From Selenomonadales bacterium 4137-cl (GTDB lineage: Bacteria; Bacillota; Negativicutes; Sporomusales; UBA7701): a stretch of 64,000 bases of DNA. The stretch covers positions 2,392,501 through 2,456,500 of the forward strand of contig JAUOZS010000001.1 of the NCBI GenBank assembly GCA_032334055.1. Reading direction: 5' to 3'. The position numbers and the translations under genes were made by a program. Below are positions 15,305-24,406 of this stretch, piece by piece. The notes under the pieces were generated by a model that saw nothing but the letters and a program-made list of their open reading frames with translations, was not told where the DNA came from and did not search any database. Position 1 is the first letter of the stretch; every line of letters begins with the position of its first letter.

Positions 15305-17653
15305 TTAGCCCCCCCCCGCCTTTTTGACTTCGACCAGGGTGTCGTTGAAGGGGATGACCGGCCCGTGGCTGAGCGGATAGCCGCGGGGGTTGTTGGCGCT
15401 GTTGGTGACGTTCTGCAGGTTGCCGGCCGCGAAGTATTTCGACCACCAGCCTTCGCTCACCCTGATGGACCCGGGGCGCATTTCCGGCGTGGCCTGATAA
15501 CGGGCCTGGAATTTGCCGCGGTCGTTGAAGACTTCGACGAGGTCGCCGTTTTTCAGGCCGCGCTTTTGCGCGTCTTTCGGGTTCATCTCCACCTTCGGTT
15601 CTTTGATGATCTGGAGAATCCAGCGGGCGTTGGAGAAGGAGGAGTGGGCCCGGTAGCGGGTGTGGGCCTGGCTGAACTGCAGCGGGTACTTTTTGAACAG
15701 CGGGTTTTGCGGCGAGGCTTCCTGCGGTTCCTCGTAGGCGGGGAAGCCGGCGCCGAAGGGCAGCAGCACCTCGGAGTAGAGCTGGATCTTTTTGGTCGGG
15801 GTGTTGTACACCTGGTTCATGTTGCCGCGGTAGGGCTCCATCGGGGCGTTGAGGCGCTGAATACAGCGGTTGGCTTTGAGCGTTTCGAGGGTGATGCCCT
15901 TGAGGGGCGGCGCCGGGTCTTTGAGTCTGGCGCTGATGAGGTCGCCGGGGGTCTTTGGCAGGTATTGGGCCAGCCCCAGCTTCGCGGCCAGCTCTTTTTC
16001 GATCTGAAAGTCGGTTTTGCTCTCGAACAGCGGGTCGATTACTTTCTGCATCGTCATGATGTGGTTGCGGCGGATCTGGAGGTTGTAATAGTCGTATTCC
16101 ATCTCGAAGTTGGTGCAGGTGGGCAGGACGAGGTCGGCGTACTTGACGGTGTCGTTGTGGAAGATATCGACGACGACGACGAGGTCGAGCTTCTTCAGCC
16201 AGGCGGCCGTCTGGTTGGCGTTGGCCAGCCACTGGTTGAGGGTGTTGCCCTGGATTATGACCGCCCGCACGGAGTTGGGCTTCTGGGGGAAGTCGGTGGC
16301 CGGCATTTCGGGTTTGGCGGGCCGGAACTCTTTCGGCAGCGGCCAGCCCTTGAAGGGCGCAAAATAGCCGGGCAGGTGGTGGTTGGCGGCGCCGACGCCG
16401 CCGCCCACGCGGCCGATGTTGCCGGTGAGCGCGGCGAGGATGCCGCCCGCCCGGCCGAGGCTGTCGGCGTGGTACCACTTGTCGGGGCCGCCCCAGCCCC
16501 AGGCGAGGACGGCTGGTCCCGCGGTGGCGTACTGCTTGGCCAGGTCCTTGATGACCTGTTCGGATACTTCGGTGATTTTGGCGGCCCACGCCGGCGTGCA
16601 GTCCTTGGCGTGCTCGCGCAGGGCGGCGAAAACGGTCTGCAGTTTGACGCCGTCGGCGGAAAAATCGCCGTCGAGTTCCGCGTGGATGCCGGGAGCGTCG
16701 TAAGGCTGGAACGAGCCGGAGTTTTTGTCCCACACCTGGTATTTGTCGCCGGCTTTGAACAGTTTCTTGTCATCCGCCCGGATGAGGAAGGGGGCGGTGC
16801 TGTTTTTGCGGAGATAGTCCTCGTGGTACCACTTGTTGGCGAAAACCTGATTGATAAGTGCCATAATAAGGGCGGTATCGGTGCCGGGGCGCAGGCTGAT
16901 CCACTGGTCGCAGCGGGTGACGGTGGTCGAGTAGGCCGGGTCGATGGCGATTATTTTGGCGCCCGCTTCCTTGGCGTCATAAAAAAACTGGGCGTCGGTC
17001 ATGGAGGTTTCGAGGAAATTGTTGCCGAGGAGGAGGATGGTCTTGGCGTTGACCCAGTCGGTGACTTCGTTGTTCATCGGGCCAAAGAGGCCCGCGCCGG
17101 TGACCTGGTGCAGCCCGCCGGACAGGCCGATGTCGATGCCGGCGTGGTTGGTGAACTGGGCGCCGAGCATCGTCGCCAGCGAGAACATGGGGTGCTCCAC
17201 GCCGGACGAGGCTTTAAGGTAGATGGATTTGCCGCCGTGTTTGTCTTTGAGCTCCTTGAGCTTGTTGGCGACGGTGGTCAGCGCCTCGTCCCAGGAGATG
17301 GGGACGAATTTGCCCTCGCCGCGCTCGCCGACGCGCTTCAGGGGCGTCTTGATGCGGTCGGGGCTGTAGACGCGTTCGAGCTCGGACAGGCCGCGCAGGC
17401 AGATGAGGGAGTGGCGTTTGTCCGGCCATTCGTTGGGCTCGATCTTGACCAGTTTGCCGTCCTTCACGGTGCATTTGAATGAGCAGCGTCCGCCGCAGTT
17501 GGGGGGATGATAGGTGTAGGCCACTTTTTCCTGGGGGTCGGCGGCGGCGTCCGTCTGGCGCAGCCACTTGCTCACAGGCGGCAGCGCGCCGCAGGCGCCC
17601 AAGGCCGCCCCGGCCAGACCCGTTTTGATGAAGGTCCGCCTAGATAGTCCCAT
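15305..17653 (-). CDS. Tat-exported molybdopterin oxidoreductase, catalytic subunit (Psr/Phs/Dms type)
   Basis: A 782-residue DMSO-reductase-superfamily enzyme. It begins with a Tat leader (MGLSRRTFIKTGLAGAALG), then a [4Fe-4S] motif (CGGRCSFKC with a later CLRG), followed by the three Mo-bisPGD domains, with GNNFLETSMTDAQFF and IIQGNTLNQW as typical cofactor-binding stretches, and a C-terminal MopB domain (HGPVIPFNDT). Gene order with a four-cluster ferredoxin, NrfD-type anchor and TorD chaperone indicates a respiratory reductase, possibly of polysulfide, thiosulfate or another S/N/As compound; I cannot tell the substrate, nor the Mo/W ligand. The ATG at 17653 is preferred over a GTG at 17659 on ribosome-site spacing. 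Confidence 0.9.
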   Translation of the reverse strand: MGLSRRTFIKTGLAGAALGACGALPPVSKWLRQTDAAADPQEKVAYTYHPPNCGGRCSFKCTVKDGKLVKIEPNEWPDKRHSLICLRGLSELERVYSPDRIKTPLKRVGERGEGKFVPISWDEALTTVANKLKELKDKHGGKSIYLKASSGVEHPMFSLATMLGAQFTNHAGIDIGLSGGLHQVTGAGLFGPMNNEVTDWVNAKTILLLGNNFLETSMTDAQFFYDAKEAGAKIIAIDPAYSTTVTRCDQWISLRPGTDTALIMALINQVFANKWYHEDYLRKNSTAPFLIRADDKKLFKAGDKYQVWDKNSGSFQPYDAPGIHAELDGDFSADGVKLQTVFAALREHAKDCTPAWAAKITEVSEQVIKDLAKQYATAGPAVLAWGWGGPDKWYHADSLGRAGGILAALTGNIGRVGGGVGAANHHLPGYFAPFKGWPLPKEFRPAKPEMPATDFPQKPNSVRAVIIQGNTLNQWLANANQTAAWLKKLDLVVVVDIFHNDTVKYADLVLPTCTNFEMEYDYYNLQIRRNHIMTMQKVIDPLFESKTDFQIEKELAAKLGLAQYLPKTPGDLISARLKDPAPPLKGITLETLKANRCIQRLNAPMEPYRGNMNQVYNTPTKKIQLYSEVLLPFGAGFPAYEEPQEASPQNPLFKKYPLQFSQAHTRYRAHSSFSNARWILQIIKEPKVEMNPKDAQKRGLKNGDLVEVFNDRGKFQARYQATPEMRPGSIRVSEGWWSKYFAAGNLQNVTNSANNPRGYPLSHGPVIPFNDTLVEVKKAGGG

Positions 17654-17775
17654 AGTCACATTCCCTTCCTTTCCTTATTTGATTTCTGATTTGGGGTATA
17701 TCTTGCGGTTAAAGCGAAAATGCATGCCCTTCCGGGCGGCAAAGTGTATTTCGGACAAGAACAAATGTTTTAGAC

Positions 17776-17819
17776 AAAAAAAACCCATTAACTATAATGA
17801 TATAGTTAATGGGTTTTTT
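17776..17819. terminator. Bidirectional intrinsic terminator
   Basis: A 15-bp AT-rich perfect stem (AACCCATTAACTATA and its complement, loop ATGA) is flanked by A8 on one side and T6 on the other. It ends the LuxR-type regulator transcript before the respiratory operon. Confidence 0.9.
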
Positions 17820-17845
17820 AATATATTATCCGAAAGTATAGTTTT

Positions 17846-20332
17846 TTACGTTCGACCCGTTTTCCGTTCCAGCATCAGCCGCGCGAGCACCGTCCTGCTG
17901 CCGATGCCCAGCTTGGTGAAAATATTTTGCAGCGTCTTTTTGACGGTGGCTTCTTCGATGACGAGCTTTTTGGCGATGACGCGGTTGGGCAGACCGGCGG
18001 CGACCAGGCCGGCGATTTCCCGCTCGCGGGCGGTGAGGTTCGCCAGGTCGTTGTCTGTTTCCGCCGCCCGCATGGCAGGCAATTTGAGGGCGAAGGCGGC
18101 GTAGGTTTTCTCGACCCTGGCGACAAAGCCGGCATAGCGGTCGTCTTTGCCCAGTTGGCCAAGAATGGCGCCGATATGTTCGCCGTTTTCCACGAAGGGC
18201 ATGATGAGCCCGTCGGCGGCGGCGATGTCGACGGCCCGCACAAGGGCCGCCTGCGCCTCATGGCGGCGCTGCAGCCGGTGGTGGGCCGCCGCGACGTAGA
18301 TACAGATGTATATCTGGCCAAGCAGGTTGGGGAAGACGCCGGCGACGCCGAGGAAATGCCCGGCAAGGCCGAGGAGCTTAAGGTATTGCCCGGTTATCAG
18401 CAGCGTTTTGCCGTAAACGATGTTGAACGCGGCGTAAGCGGGAAAGTAGAGCGAGCTGTCTTTTACGTCGCCTTTCGCGATCCAGGCGGGGATTCTGTCC
18501 GCCTGACCCAGGCAGGCGTAAGCAGAGCCTTCGCACAGTTCGAGCATGTGGATGTTACGGTACAGTTTCTGGCGCTTGATTTCTTCCCGCGCCTGCTGCA
18601 GGGCGGTTTTGACCGCCGCCAGGCTGCCTTTCGCGATATCCAGCTTCACCTGGAGAAACAGGGCGCACATCGCGATCGTCGTCTGGCCGTGGGCCTGCGC
18701 GACGTACATGGCGTTATTCGCCAGGATTTCCGCGTTTTCAAAGTCGCCGATGTAGTAATGGCGCTCCGCCCGGAAAACGAGGTCGGCGCCCGCGCCGTGA
18801 CCGCCGGTGAGGTGGCAGTAAAGAGGCATCGACGCGGCGAATTCGGCCACCTCTTGCTCCAGTCGCCCGCTTTCACGGTAAAACATGTAAAGCACGGACG
18901 GCGAACCGAACGTCCACAAAGCCTTTCTGTCGAGGAACCGCGAAGGTCCCCGCAGCAACCGGGCGGCTCTCTGGAGATGCTCGGTCATCCCCGCGATGCT
19001 GTTGTATCTGGAGAAGCTGCACAGCAGTTCGAGTTCTCCCGCCAGCTGCGCCCTGGTGTTTTCGTCGCTCCCGGACTGTCCGATATAGCCGCGGATTTCG
19101 GCGCACTGCTCCGCGAAAAGCTCCTTTTCGTTGAAGACGAAGAGATAAACCGTATATACCAGCCACGCCCAGGGGTGCATTTTCTTTATCTTCGCCGGAC
19201 ACTCCCGGAAGTAGCGGATCAGCTTTTCTTTGTGCTCGGTGTTGAGGCTGTGCCCTTTGGCCAGTTCGAGCGCCGCCAGCAGGCCGTGGAAGTCGCCGGC
19301 CTGGTGGTAGGCGTCCATGGCGCGGATATGGTCGCCACTGCCCGCATACCAGCTGCCGGCCGCCCGCAGGACGGCCCGCCGGCGCTCCCTCCCCTGCCGC
19401 GCGAACATTTCCCGCAGGTAGTCGGTGAAAATGTTGTGCATCCGGTAGGTTTTGCTGTATTTGTCGTATTTGATGAAAGCGTTGTGGCTGACAAGATAAC
19501 TCAGCAGCGCTTCGGCGTTTTCGTCGGGTCGCATCGCCTGCGCCTGCGCCAGGGTGAAGCTGTCGAACACGCAGACGGCCAGCAGGAATTCTTTCACTTC
19601 CGCCGGACATTGCCGGTAGACGGCCTTGTCGATCAGTTCGGACAGGCTCGCCTGCCGCTCGACCAGTCCTTCGCGCGCGAAGTTGAGCATGCTGAGGTAG
19701 AGGGCGCTGATCCAGCCTTCGGTGTAGGCGTGCAGTTCGGCGGCTTCGTGAGGCCGCAGCCGCACCCCGCACAGTTTATAGTAGGCGATGATTTCGCCCT
19801 GGTTGAGCTCAAAGTCGCTTTTATCGACGACATGGCAGAACCCCTTGAGGGCGAGTTCGGTGGTGTTTTCGCCGAATTTCGCCCTGGTGGCGACGATGAT
19901 GCGCAGGCTGGGGATGGTCATCTTGACCAGCAGTTCGAGGAACTGCTCGACGGTCTTCGACGAAAGCAGGTGGAAGTCATCGAAGACGAGGACCGTCCTC
20001 GCCGGGAATGGGGCGTTCCCGATGAGTTCCAGGGCCGCATCCATGAAAATGCTGTTGTCGGGAACGCCGAGTTCGGCCAGCCGCTCCGCACAGCCGGCGT
20101 CTATCTTTTTGAGCATCCGGCAGAAGCCGCGCCAAAACCCGCTTGCCGAGCCGTCGATCACCGTCTGCCATAATACCCTGGCATCGCTGTCTTTCAAGCA
20201 CTCTTTGACGGCGGTGGTTTTGCCATAACCCATCGGCGCTTCGACCACCGTCAGGGGGAAATCCCAGATTCTGCCCATGGCTTGTCTGAGAGGCTGACGC
20301 ACATACAGGGCGGTCGGGTTAAAGCGAGGCAC
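17846..20332 (-). CDS. MalT/LAL-type ATP-dependent LuxR-family regulator
   Basis: An 828-residue STAND-type activator. The N-terminal NTPase has Walker A APMGYGKTT and Walker B TVLVFDDFHLL; a long helical-repeat (TPR-like) sensor region follows, and a C-terminal LuxR helix-turn-helix is clear (LTAREREIAGLVAAGLPNRVIAKKL ... VKKTLQNIFTKLGIGSR). Such proteins bind ATP and an inducer, oligomerise and activate nearby operons. It lies just upstream of the respiratory operon on the same strand, separated by a terminator, so it probably controls that operon; an imperfect palindrome TGCC-N9-GGCA at 17725-17741 is a weak candidate site. The GTG at 20332 has AGGAGGGG upstream. Confidence 0.88.
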   Translation of the reverse strand: MPRFNPTALYVRQPLRQAMGRIWDFPLTVVEAPMGYGKTTAVKECLKDSDARVLWQTVIDGSASGFWRGFCRMLKKIDAGCAERLAELGVPDNSIFMDAALELIGNAPFPARTVLVFDDFHLLSSKTVEQFLELLVKMTIPSLRIIVATRAKFGENTTELALKGFCHVVDKSDFELNQGEIIAYYKLCGVRLRPHEAAELHAYTEGWISALYLSMLNFAREGLVERQASLSELIDKAVYRQCPAEVKEFLLAVCVFDSFTLAQAQAMRPDENAEALLSYLVSHNAFIKYDKYSKTYRMHNIFTDYLREMFARQGRERRRAVLRAAGSWYAGSGDHIRAMDAYHQAGDFHGLLAALELAKGHSLNTEHKEKLIRYFRECPAKIKKMHPWAWLVYTVYLFVFNEKELFAEQCAEIRGYIGQSGSDENTRAQLAGELELLCSFSRYNSIAGMTEHLQRAARLLRGPSRFLDRKALWTFGSPSVLYMFYRESGRLEQEVAEFAASMPLYCHLTGGHGAGADLVFRAERHYYIGDFENAEILANNAMYVAQAHGQTTIAMCALFLQVKLDIAKGSLAAVKTALQQAREEIKRQKLYRNIHMLELCEGSAYACLGQADRIPAWIAKGDVKDSSLYFPAYAAFNIVYGKTLLITGQYLKLLGLAGHFLGVAGVFPNLLGQIYICIYVAAAHHRLQRRHEAQAALVRAVDIAAADGLIMPFVENGEHIGAILGQLGKDDRYAGFVARVEKTYAAFALKLPAMRAAETDNDLANLTAREREIAGLVAAGLPNRVIAKKLVIEEATVKKTLQNIFTKLGIGSRTVLARLMLERKTGRT

Positions 20333-20421
20333 TGAAACCCCTCCTGGCAAAAAACTTTTCTCCCGGCGGTGAGGTGCTACCCGCGCTGATTATCGCCGTT
20401 TGTAGCCGGACGAACCATTTG

Positions 20422-20462
20422 TTAACAGTATTTTAACATAATTTAGCACAATATTATATATT
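20422..20462 (+). promoter_or_regulatory. Pho-box-like direct repeats and -10 before a candidate RNA
   Basis: TTAACA occurs at 20422-20427 and 20433-20438, exactly 11 bp apart, in the same orientation relative to transcription as in the three pst promoters. A -10-like TATATT lies at 20457-20462 (18 bp from the second repeat; TATTCT would be at 20 bp). No coding gene starts until 20770. Confidence 0.55.
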
Positions 20463-20468
20463 CTGGCA

Positions 20469-20638
20469 AAGAGACCGGTTGACGCAAAACGCCAAAAAAG
20501 CCCACGCCTGACGTGGGTTTCGATTTTCCGGTATGGCAAGCTCCCTGCGGGCCTTTAAAGGCGCGAGGTGTCCCGCAGACTTGCGCGGGGCAGGTTGTCG
20601 CGCCGTATTCCTTGGTCAATGTGTGGTTTATGTTTTAT
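20469..20638 (+). ncRNA. Candidate structured RNA of unknown family upstream of flgD
   Basis: A GC-rich non-coding stretch between a Pho-box-like promoter and an intrinsic terminator. Pairings visible by eye: hairpin CCCACG/CGTGGG (20511-20516 region), GCAAG (20536-20540) with CTTGC (20580-20584), CTGCGGG (20545-20551) with CCCGCAG (20572-20578), and GGCGCGA (20560-20566, inside that loop) with TCGCGCC (20598-20604), which makes a pseudoknot. TTGAC (20479) can close with GTCAA (20615). No ORF with a ribosome site is present. It does not match the aptamer motifs I know (cyclic-di-GMP, cobalamin, SAM and others). It could be a riboswitch leader or a stand-alone sRNA. Confidence 0.45.
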
Positions 20639-20667
20639 AAGCCCTTGCGATGGGCTTTCTTTTTTTC
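20639..20667 (+). terminator. Intrinsic terminator after the candidate RNA
   Basis: AAGCCC and GGGCTT pair around a 7-base loop and are followed by TCTTTTTTT. It separates the candidate RNA from flgD about 100 bp downstream. Confidence 0.8.
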
Positions 20668-20769
20668 GCCCTTTCCCGGTCTGCCGTCATTTTATAAACA
20701 CAAACTAAACATTCGGCCCCGAAAGCACAGATGACGCAAAGTCACTTTGAGCAACAAGGGAGGAAAAAA

Positions 20770-21207
20770 ATGAGCACCACGGCGATTTCCAGCCTGACGG
20801 CAAGCACTTCTTCCACTACCAGTACGACGAGTGCGACGACGTCCAACAGCGACCTCAGTTTCGAGGACTGGATCAACCTGCTGGCGACCGAGCTTCAGTA
20901 CCAGGACCCGACGGACCCGATCAGCAGCAGCGAGTACGTGTCCCAGATGGCGTCGCTTAGCTCGCTGAGCCAGATCGAAAACATCTATTCGGCGGTCAGC
21001 AACGTCGAGGCGTACAATCTGATCGGCAAAAGCGTGACCTATCAAACGACCGATTCCTCGGGGAATACCGTCGAGGCCACCGGGACGGTGAGTTCGGTTA
21101 TCCTCAGCGGCAGCAGCACGTATCTGTCTATCGACGGCAATGCGGTGTCGCTGGATGCGGTGGTGAGCGTCGCCGACGCTGCGACAACCGACACGGCGAG
21201 CGCCTAG
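20770..21207 (+). CDS. flgD: Flagellar hook-capping protein FlgD, short form
   Basis: 145 residues. A Ser/Thr-rich N-terminus leads into the FlgD core LSFEDWINLLATELQYQDPTDPISSSEYVSQMASLSSLSQIENI, the signature of the hook cap that guides FlgE assembly. The C-terminal Tudor/Ig-like part found in the typical 220-250-residue FlgD is mostly absent; only a short beta segment remains. GGGAGG precedes the ATG. It is the first gene of a seven-gene plus-strand hook-filament cluster; export is by the flagellar type III apparatus. Confidence 0.88.
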   Translation: MSTTAISSLTASTSSTTSTTSATTSNSDLSFEDWINLLATELQYQDPTDPISSSEYVSQMASLSSLSQIENIYSAVSNVEAYNLIGKSVTYQTTDSSGNTVEATGTVSSVILSGSSTYLSIDGNAVSLDAVVSVADAATTDTASA

Positions 21208-21301
21208 AAAGGGAGCAAATAAATCAGCCGGACCCCGCGCGGGGAGGCTGAGCACTATTTCCGAACGACTGAAGGAATAGTATCAGGAGGGATTTGCGCC
21301 T

Positions 21302-22894
21302 ATGATGAGCGCGTTTTTTTCGGCGGTGTCGGGACTGAAGTCGCAGACCACCGGCCTCAACGTCATCGCCAACAATATTTCTAACGTCAATACGACCGGT
21401 TACAAGAGCTCAAGGGTGAGTTTCAGCGACCTGCTCAGCCAGACCCTAAGTTCCGCCTCGGGGTCGACCGCGACAACCGGCGGCACCAACCCGATTCAGA
21501 TCGGCCTCGGGGTAAGCGTCGCCAGCACCGATACCAACATGACCACCGGCAGCACCCAGGCGACCGGGGTGGCCACCGACGTGGCCATCAGCGGCGAAGG
21601 GTTCTTCGTGGTCGAGAACGGCGCTGACGGGAGTTACCTGTACACCCGTCAGGGCGACATGACGGTGGACGAGGACGGCAACCTGACGGTCAACGGCTAC
21701 AAGGTCTGCGGCTGGGCGACCGTGAACGCCAACGGCGAGATCATAACGACCGGCGACATCGACACGATTAACGTGTACGAAAACAACAAGAAGTCGATGC
21801 CTGCTTCCATGACAACCGCAGCCGCCTTCAGCGGCACGCTCGACTCGACGAGCACGGCCCACGGCACCGGGTTGACGACGATCGGCACCGTGCCCGACAC
21901 GGCCGACGGGACGTCGAGCATGACGGTGTATGACGCGCAGGGCAACGCCTACAGTTTGACGGCCAACTGGTACAAGTGCTATGTCGATTCGTCCGACGCC
22001 GACAATCCAATTACCAGCTGGTATTACGAAGTGTCCTCCAGCGACGCGACAATCACGCCGTCCAGCGGCTACATCGCTTTCGACGCCAACGGCGACATCG
22101 TCGACACCGCGACCGCCACGACCGTCAGCAGCGCCGGGACCACCGGCTACGCCAGCGCCAGCGCCAGCTATAACGCGGCCGCCGGCAATTACACCGTGAC
22201 GGTGACGGAGCCGACGACCGGCAACTATGTGATCACGCTGCAGGACGCCGCCGGCAACAGCTATGCCTATAACACGACTTCGACCACCAACGACGCGATC
22301 ACATTCGACCTGACAGGCGGCGGCGCCTTCACGCTGCCCGCGACGACCGCCCTGGCGACCGGCACGACCGTTTTCGCCGTTGCCGCCGATACCGCCTCTT
22401 TCACTACGACGCCGACCCTTACCGTCACCCCGGACGGCACGGTGGGCACGGCGGCGTTCACCGTCGCCTGCGACCTGGGCGATATAACGACAGGCAACAG
22501 CACGGCGGGGGTCACCGCGACGCCGGACGGTTATGCCGCCGGGACGCTGTCCGGCATCGCGATTGAGGCGGACGGGACGATCGTCGGCACGTATAGCAAC
22601 GGGCAGACCCAGGACCTGGCGGTAATCTCCCTGGCGGTGTTCACCAACGACGAAGGCCTGGAAAAAACGGGCAGCAACATGTATGCCGCGACGAGCAACT
22701 CGGGGACGGTGTCGTATTACGTCGCCGGCCAGGGCGGCACCTCGGCGCTGAGCACCGGCTGCCTGGAGATGTCCAACGTCGATCTGGCGCAGGAATTCAG
22801 CAATATGATGATCGCCCAACGCGCCTACCAGGCCAACAGCAAGGTCATATCGACCGCCGACGAGATGCTGCAGTCCCTTATAAGCATGCGCTGA
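21302..22894 (+). CDS. flgE: Flagellar hook protein FlgE
   Basis: 530 residues. The N-terminal rod/hook motif SAFFSAVSGLKSQTTGLNVIANNISNVNTTGYKSSRVSFSDLL and the C-terminal helix (SNVDLAQEFSNMMIAQRAYQANSKVISTADEMLQSLISMR) are typical. The central D2/D3 domains are long, Thr/Ala/Gly-rich and low in complexity, the variable surface of the hook. GGAGG lies 11 bases before the first of two adjacent ATG codons. It forms the universal joint between basal body and filament. Confidence 0.95.
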   Translation: MMSAFFSAVSGLKSQTTGLNVIANNISNVNTTGYKSSRVSFSDLLSQTLSSASGSTATTGGTNPIQIGLGVSVASTDTNMTTGSTQATGVATDVAISGEGFFVVENGADGSYLYTRQGDMTVDEDGNLTVNGYKVCGWATVNANGEIITTGDIDTINVYENNKKSMPASMTTAAAFSGTLDSTSTAHGTGLTTIGTVPDTADGTSSMTVYDAQGNAYSLTANWYKCYVDSSDADNPITSWYYEVSSSDATITPSSGYIAFDANGDIVDTATATTVSSAGTTGYASASASYNAAAGNYTVTVTEPTTGNYVITLQDAAGNSYAYNTTSTTNDAITFDLTGGGAFTLPATTALATGTTVFAVAADTASFTTTPTLTVTPDGTVGTAAFTVACDLGDITTGNSTAGVTATPDGYAAGTLSGIAIEADGTIVGTYSNGQTQDLAVISLAVFTNDEGLEKTGSNMYAATSNSGTVSYYVAGQGGTSALSTGCLEMSNVDLAQEFSNMMIAQRAYQANSKVISTADEMLQSLISMR

Positions 22895-22940
22895 CGCCTG
22901 ACTGGCGGTTAGCGTTATCACGGCGGAGGAGGATGCGGCC

Positions 22941-24395
22941 ATGGCATCGACTTTTGGTACCTACAATGTTTCCTATTCGGGCATGTATGTCAGCCAGGCC
23001 GGCCTGACGGCCACGACGAACAATCTGGCCAATGTCGGGACTACCGGGGCCTCGCGCGTGCGTGTATCGGTCACCGATACGTCGACAACGCTGGCCGACG
23101 GGACAACGACGACGAGCGGCGCCAGCGTGGCGTCGATCACCCGGGCCCGCGACAGGCTGCTGGACGCGACCTACCGCACGCAAAACGCCGACGCCGGCTA
23201 TTGGGCGGTGAAAAGCGGCGATCTCGAATACATGCAGGAGCTGCTGAACGAATACGCGGCCGACGACGGGACCTCGAGCGACGGCCTGCAGCAGCTCATC
23301 AACGAGTTTTTCTCCGGCTGGGACGCCCTGGCGACGGATACGACCAGCACCAGCGCCCGCCAGCAGGTCGTCGACAGCGCTAATTCGCTGATAGCGGGTC
23401 TGACTGAGATTTACGGTCAGCTGGAGCAGCTCAGGGCCGACGCGGTGAGCGGGACCGTCGACGGGGTGGATAGCCTGAACAGGCTGGCCGAGCAGGTGGC
23501 GGAGCTCAACCGGCAGATCGCCGACGCCGAAGTGACCGGCGGGGAGGCCAGCTACCTGCGTGACCAGCGCGACGTCCTCGTCGACCAGATGTCCGCTTTG
23601 GCCAACATCACCGTCTACGAGTGCAGCAGCGGTTACCAGGTGACGATCAACGGCGCGGCGCTGGTATCCGGCTACACCGCCAACAAGCTGGCGGCGTCGG
23701 GAAGCGGGACGGCGGACGATCCGCTCACGATAACCTGGGAGAACTCGGGCAAGGGGGTAAGCATCACCGGCGGCAGCATAGCGGCTTATATGGAGGATGC
23801 CGACCAGACCGGCTACGCGGCCATCGACACCGGCAGCCTGCCGTACGCCTTCACCACCGATGCCGCGGCGAGTTCGGTCACGACGATGATGCAGGCGCTG
23901 GACGACCTGCTTACGACGGTCGCCGCGAAAATCAACGCACTGCAAAGCGCCGGCGGCGGGGTGGCGTTTTTCACCGCCGCCGACACCAGCCAGCCGCTCA
24001 GCATCGCCAATATCCAGGTTAACGCCAGCGTGGCCGGGGACACGATCCTGATCGTGACCGGCGCGGAGGACGGGGACAATGCCATCGCCGCCGCGATCTA
24101 CGACCTTTGCGACGAGGATATTTTCTCGATCGCCGGGCTGGCGATGGATGTGAGCGAGTTTTACGAAGCGGTGATCTCCTGGGTTGGGACGGCCGGCGAC
24201 AACGCCGCCGGCAGTTACGAAACCCAGTCGGCCCTGGTGAGCCAGGTGGACAGCCAGCGGCAGTCGATTTTCAGCATCTCGCTCGACGAGGAAATGTCCA
24301 ACCTGATCATCTACCAGGAAGCCTATACCGCCAACGCGCGGGTGCTGAGCACCATCGACGGCCTGATCGGCGATTTGATCGAAGATTTGGGATAG
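22941..24395 (+). CDS. flgK: Flagellar hook-filament junction protein FlgK, first copy
   Basis: 484 residues. It has the FlgK N-terminus (an ASTFGTY... coiled region with TTNNLANVGTTGASRVRV), the middle coiled coil with AEQVAELNRQIADAEVTGGEASYLRDQRDVLVDQMS, and the C-terminal SNLIIYQEAYTANARVLSTIDGLIGDLI. It is one of two FlgK paralogues encoded back to back, 11 bases apart. Compared with copy 2 its N-terminal motif is less canonical (NVGTTGASR rather than NVNTTGYSR), so it may be the diverged one. Confidence 0.9.
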   Translation: MASTFGTYNVSYSGMYVSQAGLTATTNNLANVGTTGASRVRVSVTDTSTTLADGTTTTSGASVASITRARDRLLDATYRTQNADAGYWAVKSGDLEYMQELLNEYAADDGTSSDGLQQLINEFFSGWDALATDTTSTSARQQVVDSANSLIAGLTEIYGQLEQLRADAVSGTVDGVDSLNRLAEQVAELNRQIADAEVTGGEASYLRDQRDVLVDQMSALANITVYECSSGYQVTINGAALVSGYTANKLAASGSGTADDPLTITWENSGKGVSITGGSIAAYMEDADQTGYAAIDTGSLPYAFTTDAAASSVTTMMQALDDLLTTVAAKINALQSAGGGVAFFTAADTSQPLSIANIQVNASVAGDTILIVTGAEDGDNAIAAAIYDLCDEDIFSIAGLAMDVSEFYEAVISWVGTAGDNAAGSYETQSALVSQVDSQRQSIFSISLDEEMSNLIIYQEAYTANARVLSTIDGLIGDLIEDLG

Positions 24396-24406
24396 GAGGA
24401 AGGAAG

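Noticed and set aside
13231..17567. Several long alternative-frame ORFs across the molybdoenzyme operon
   Set aside because: They are Arg/Pro/Gly-rich shadows produced by high GC on genes with clear domain signatures.
17725..17741. TGCC-N9-GGCA palindrome as a LuxR-regulator binding site
   Set aside because: Only four bases per arm match and no second copy exists, so it is noted only in the regulator entry.
20695..20725. TAAA...CCCCGAAA upstream of flgD as a sigma-28 promoter
   Set aside because: The spacers available are 9 or 20 bp instead of about 15, and the -10 is a poor match.
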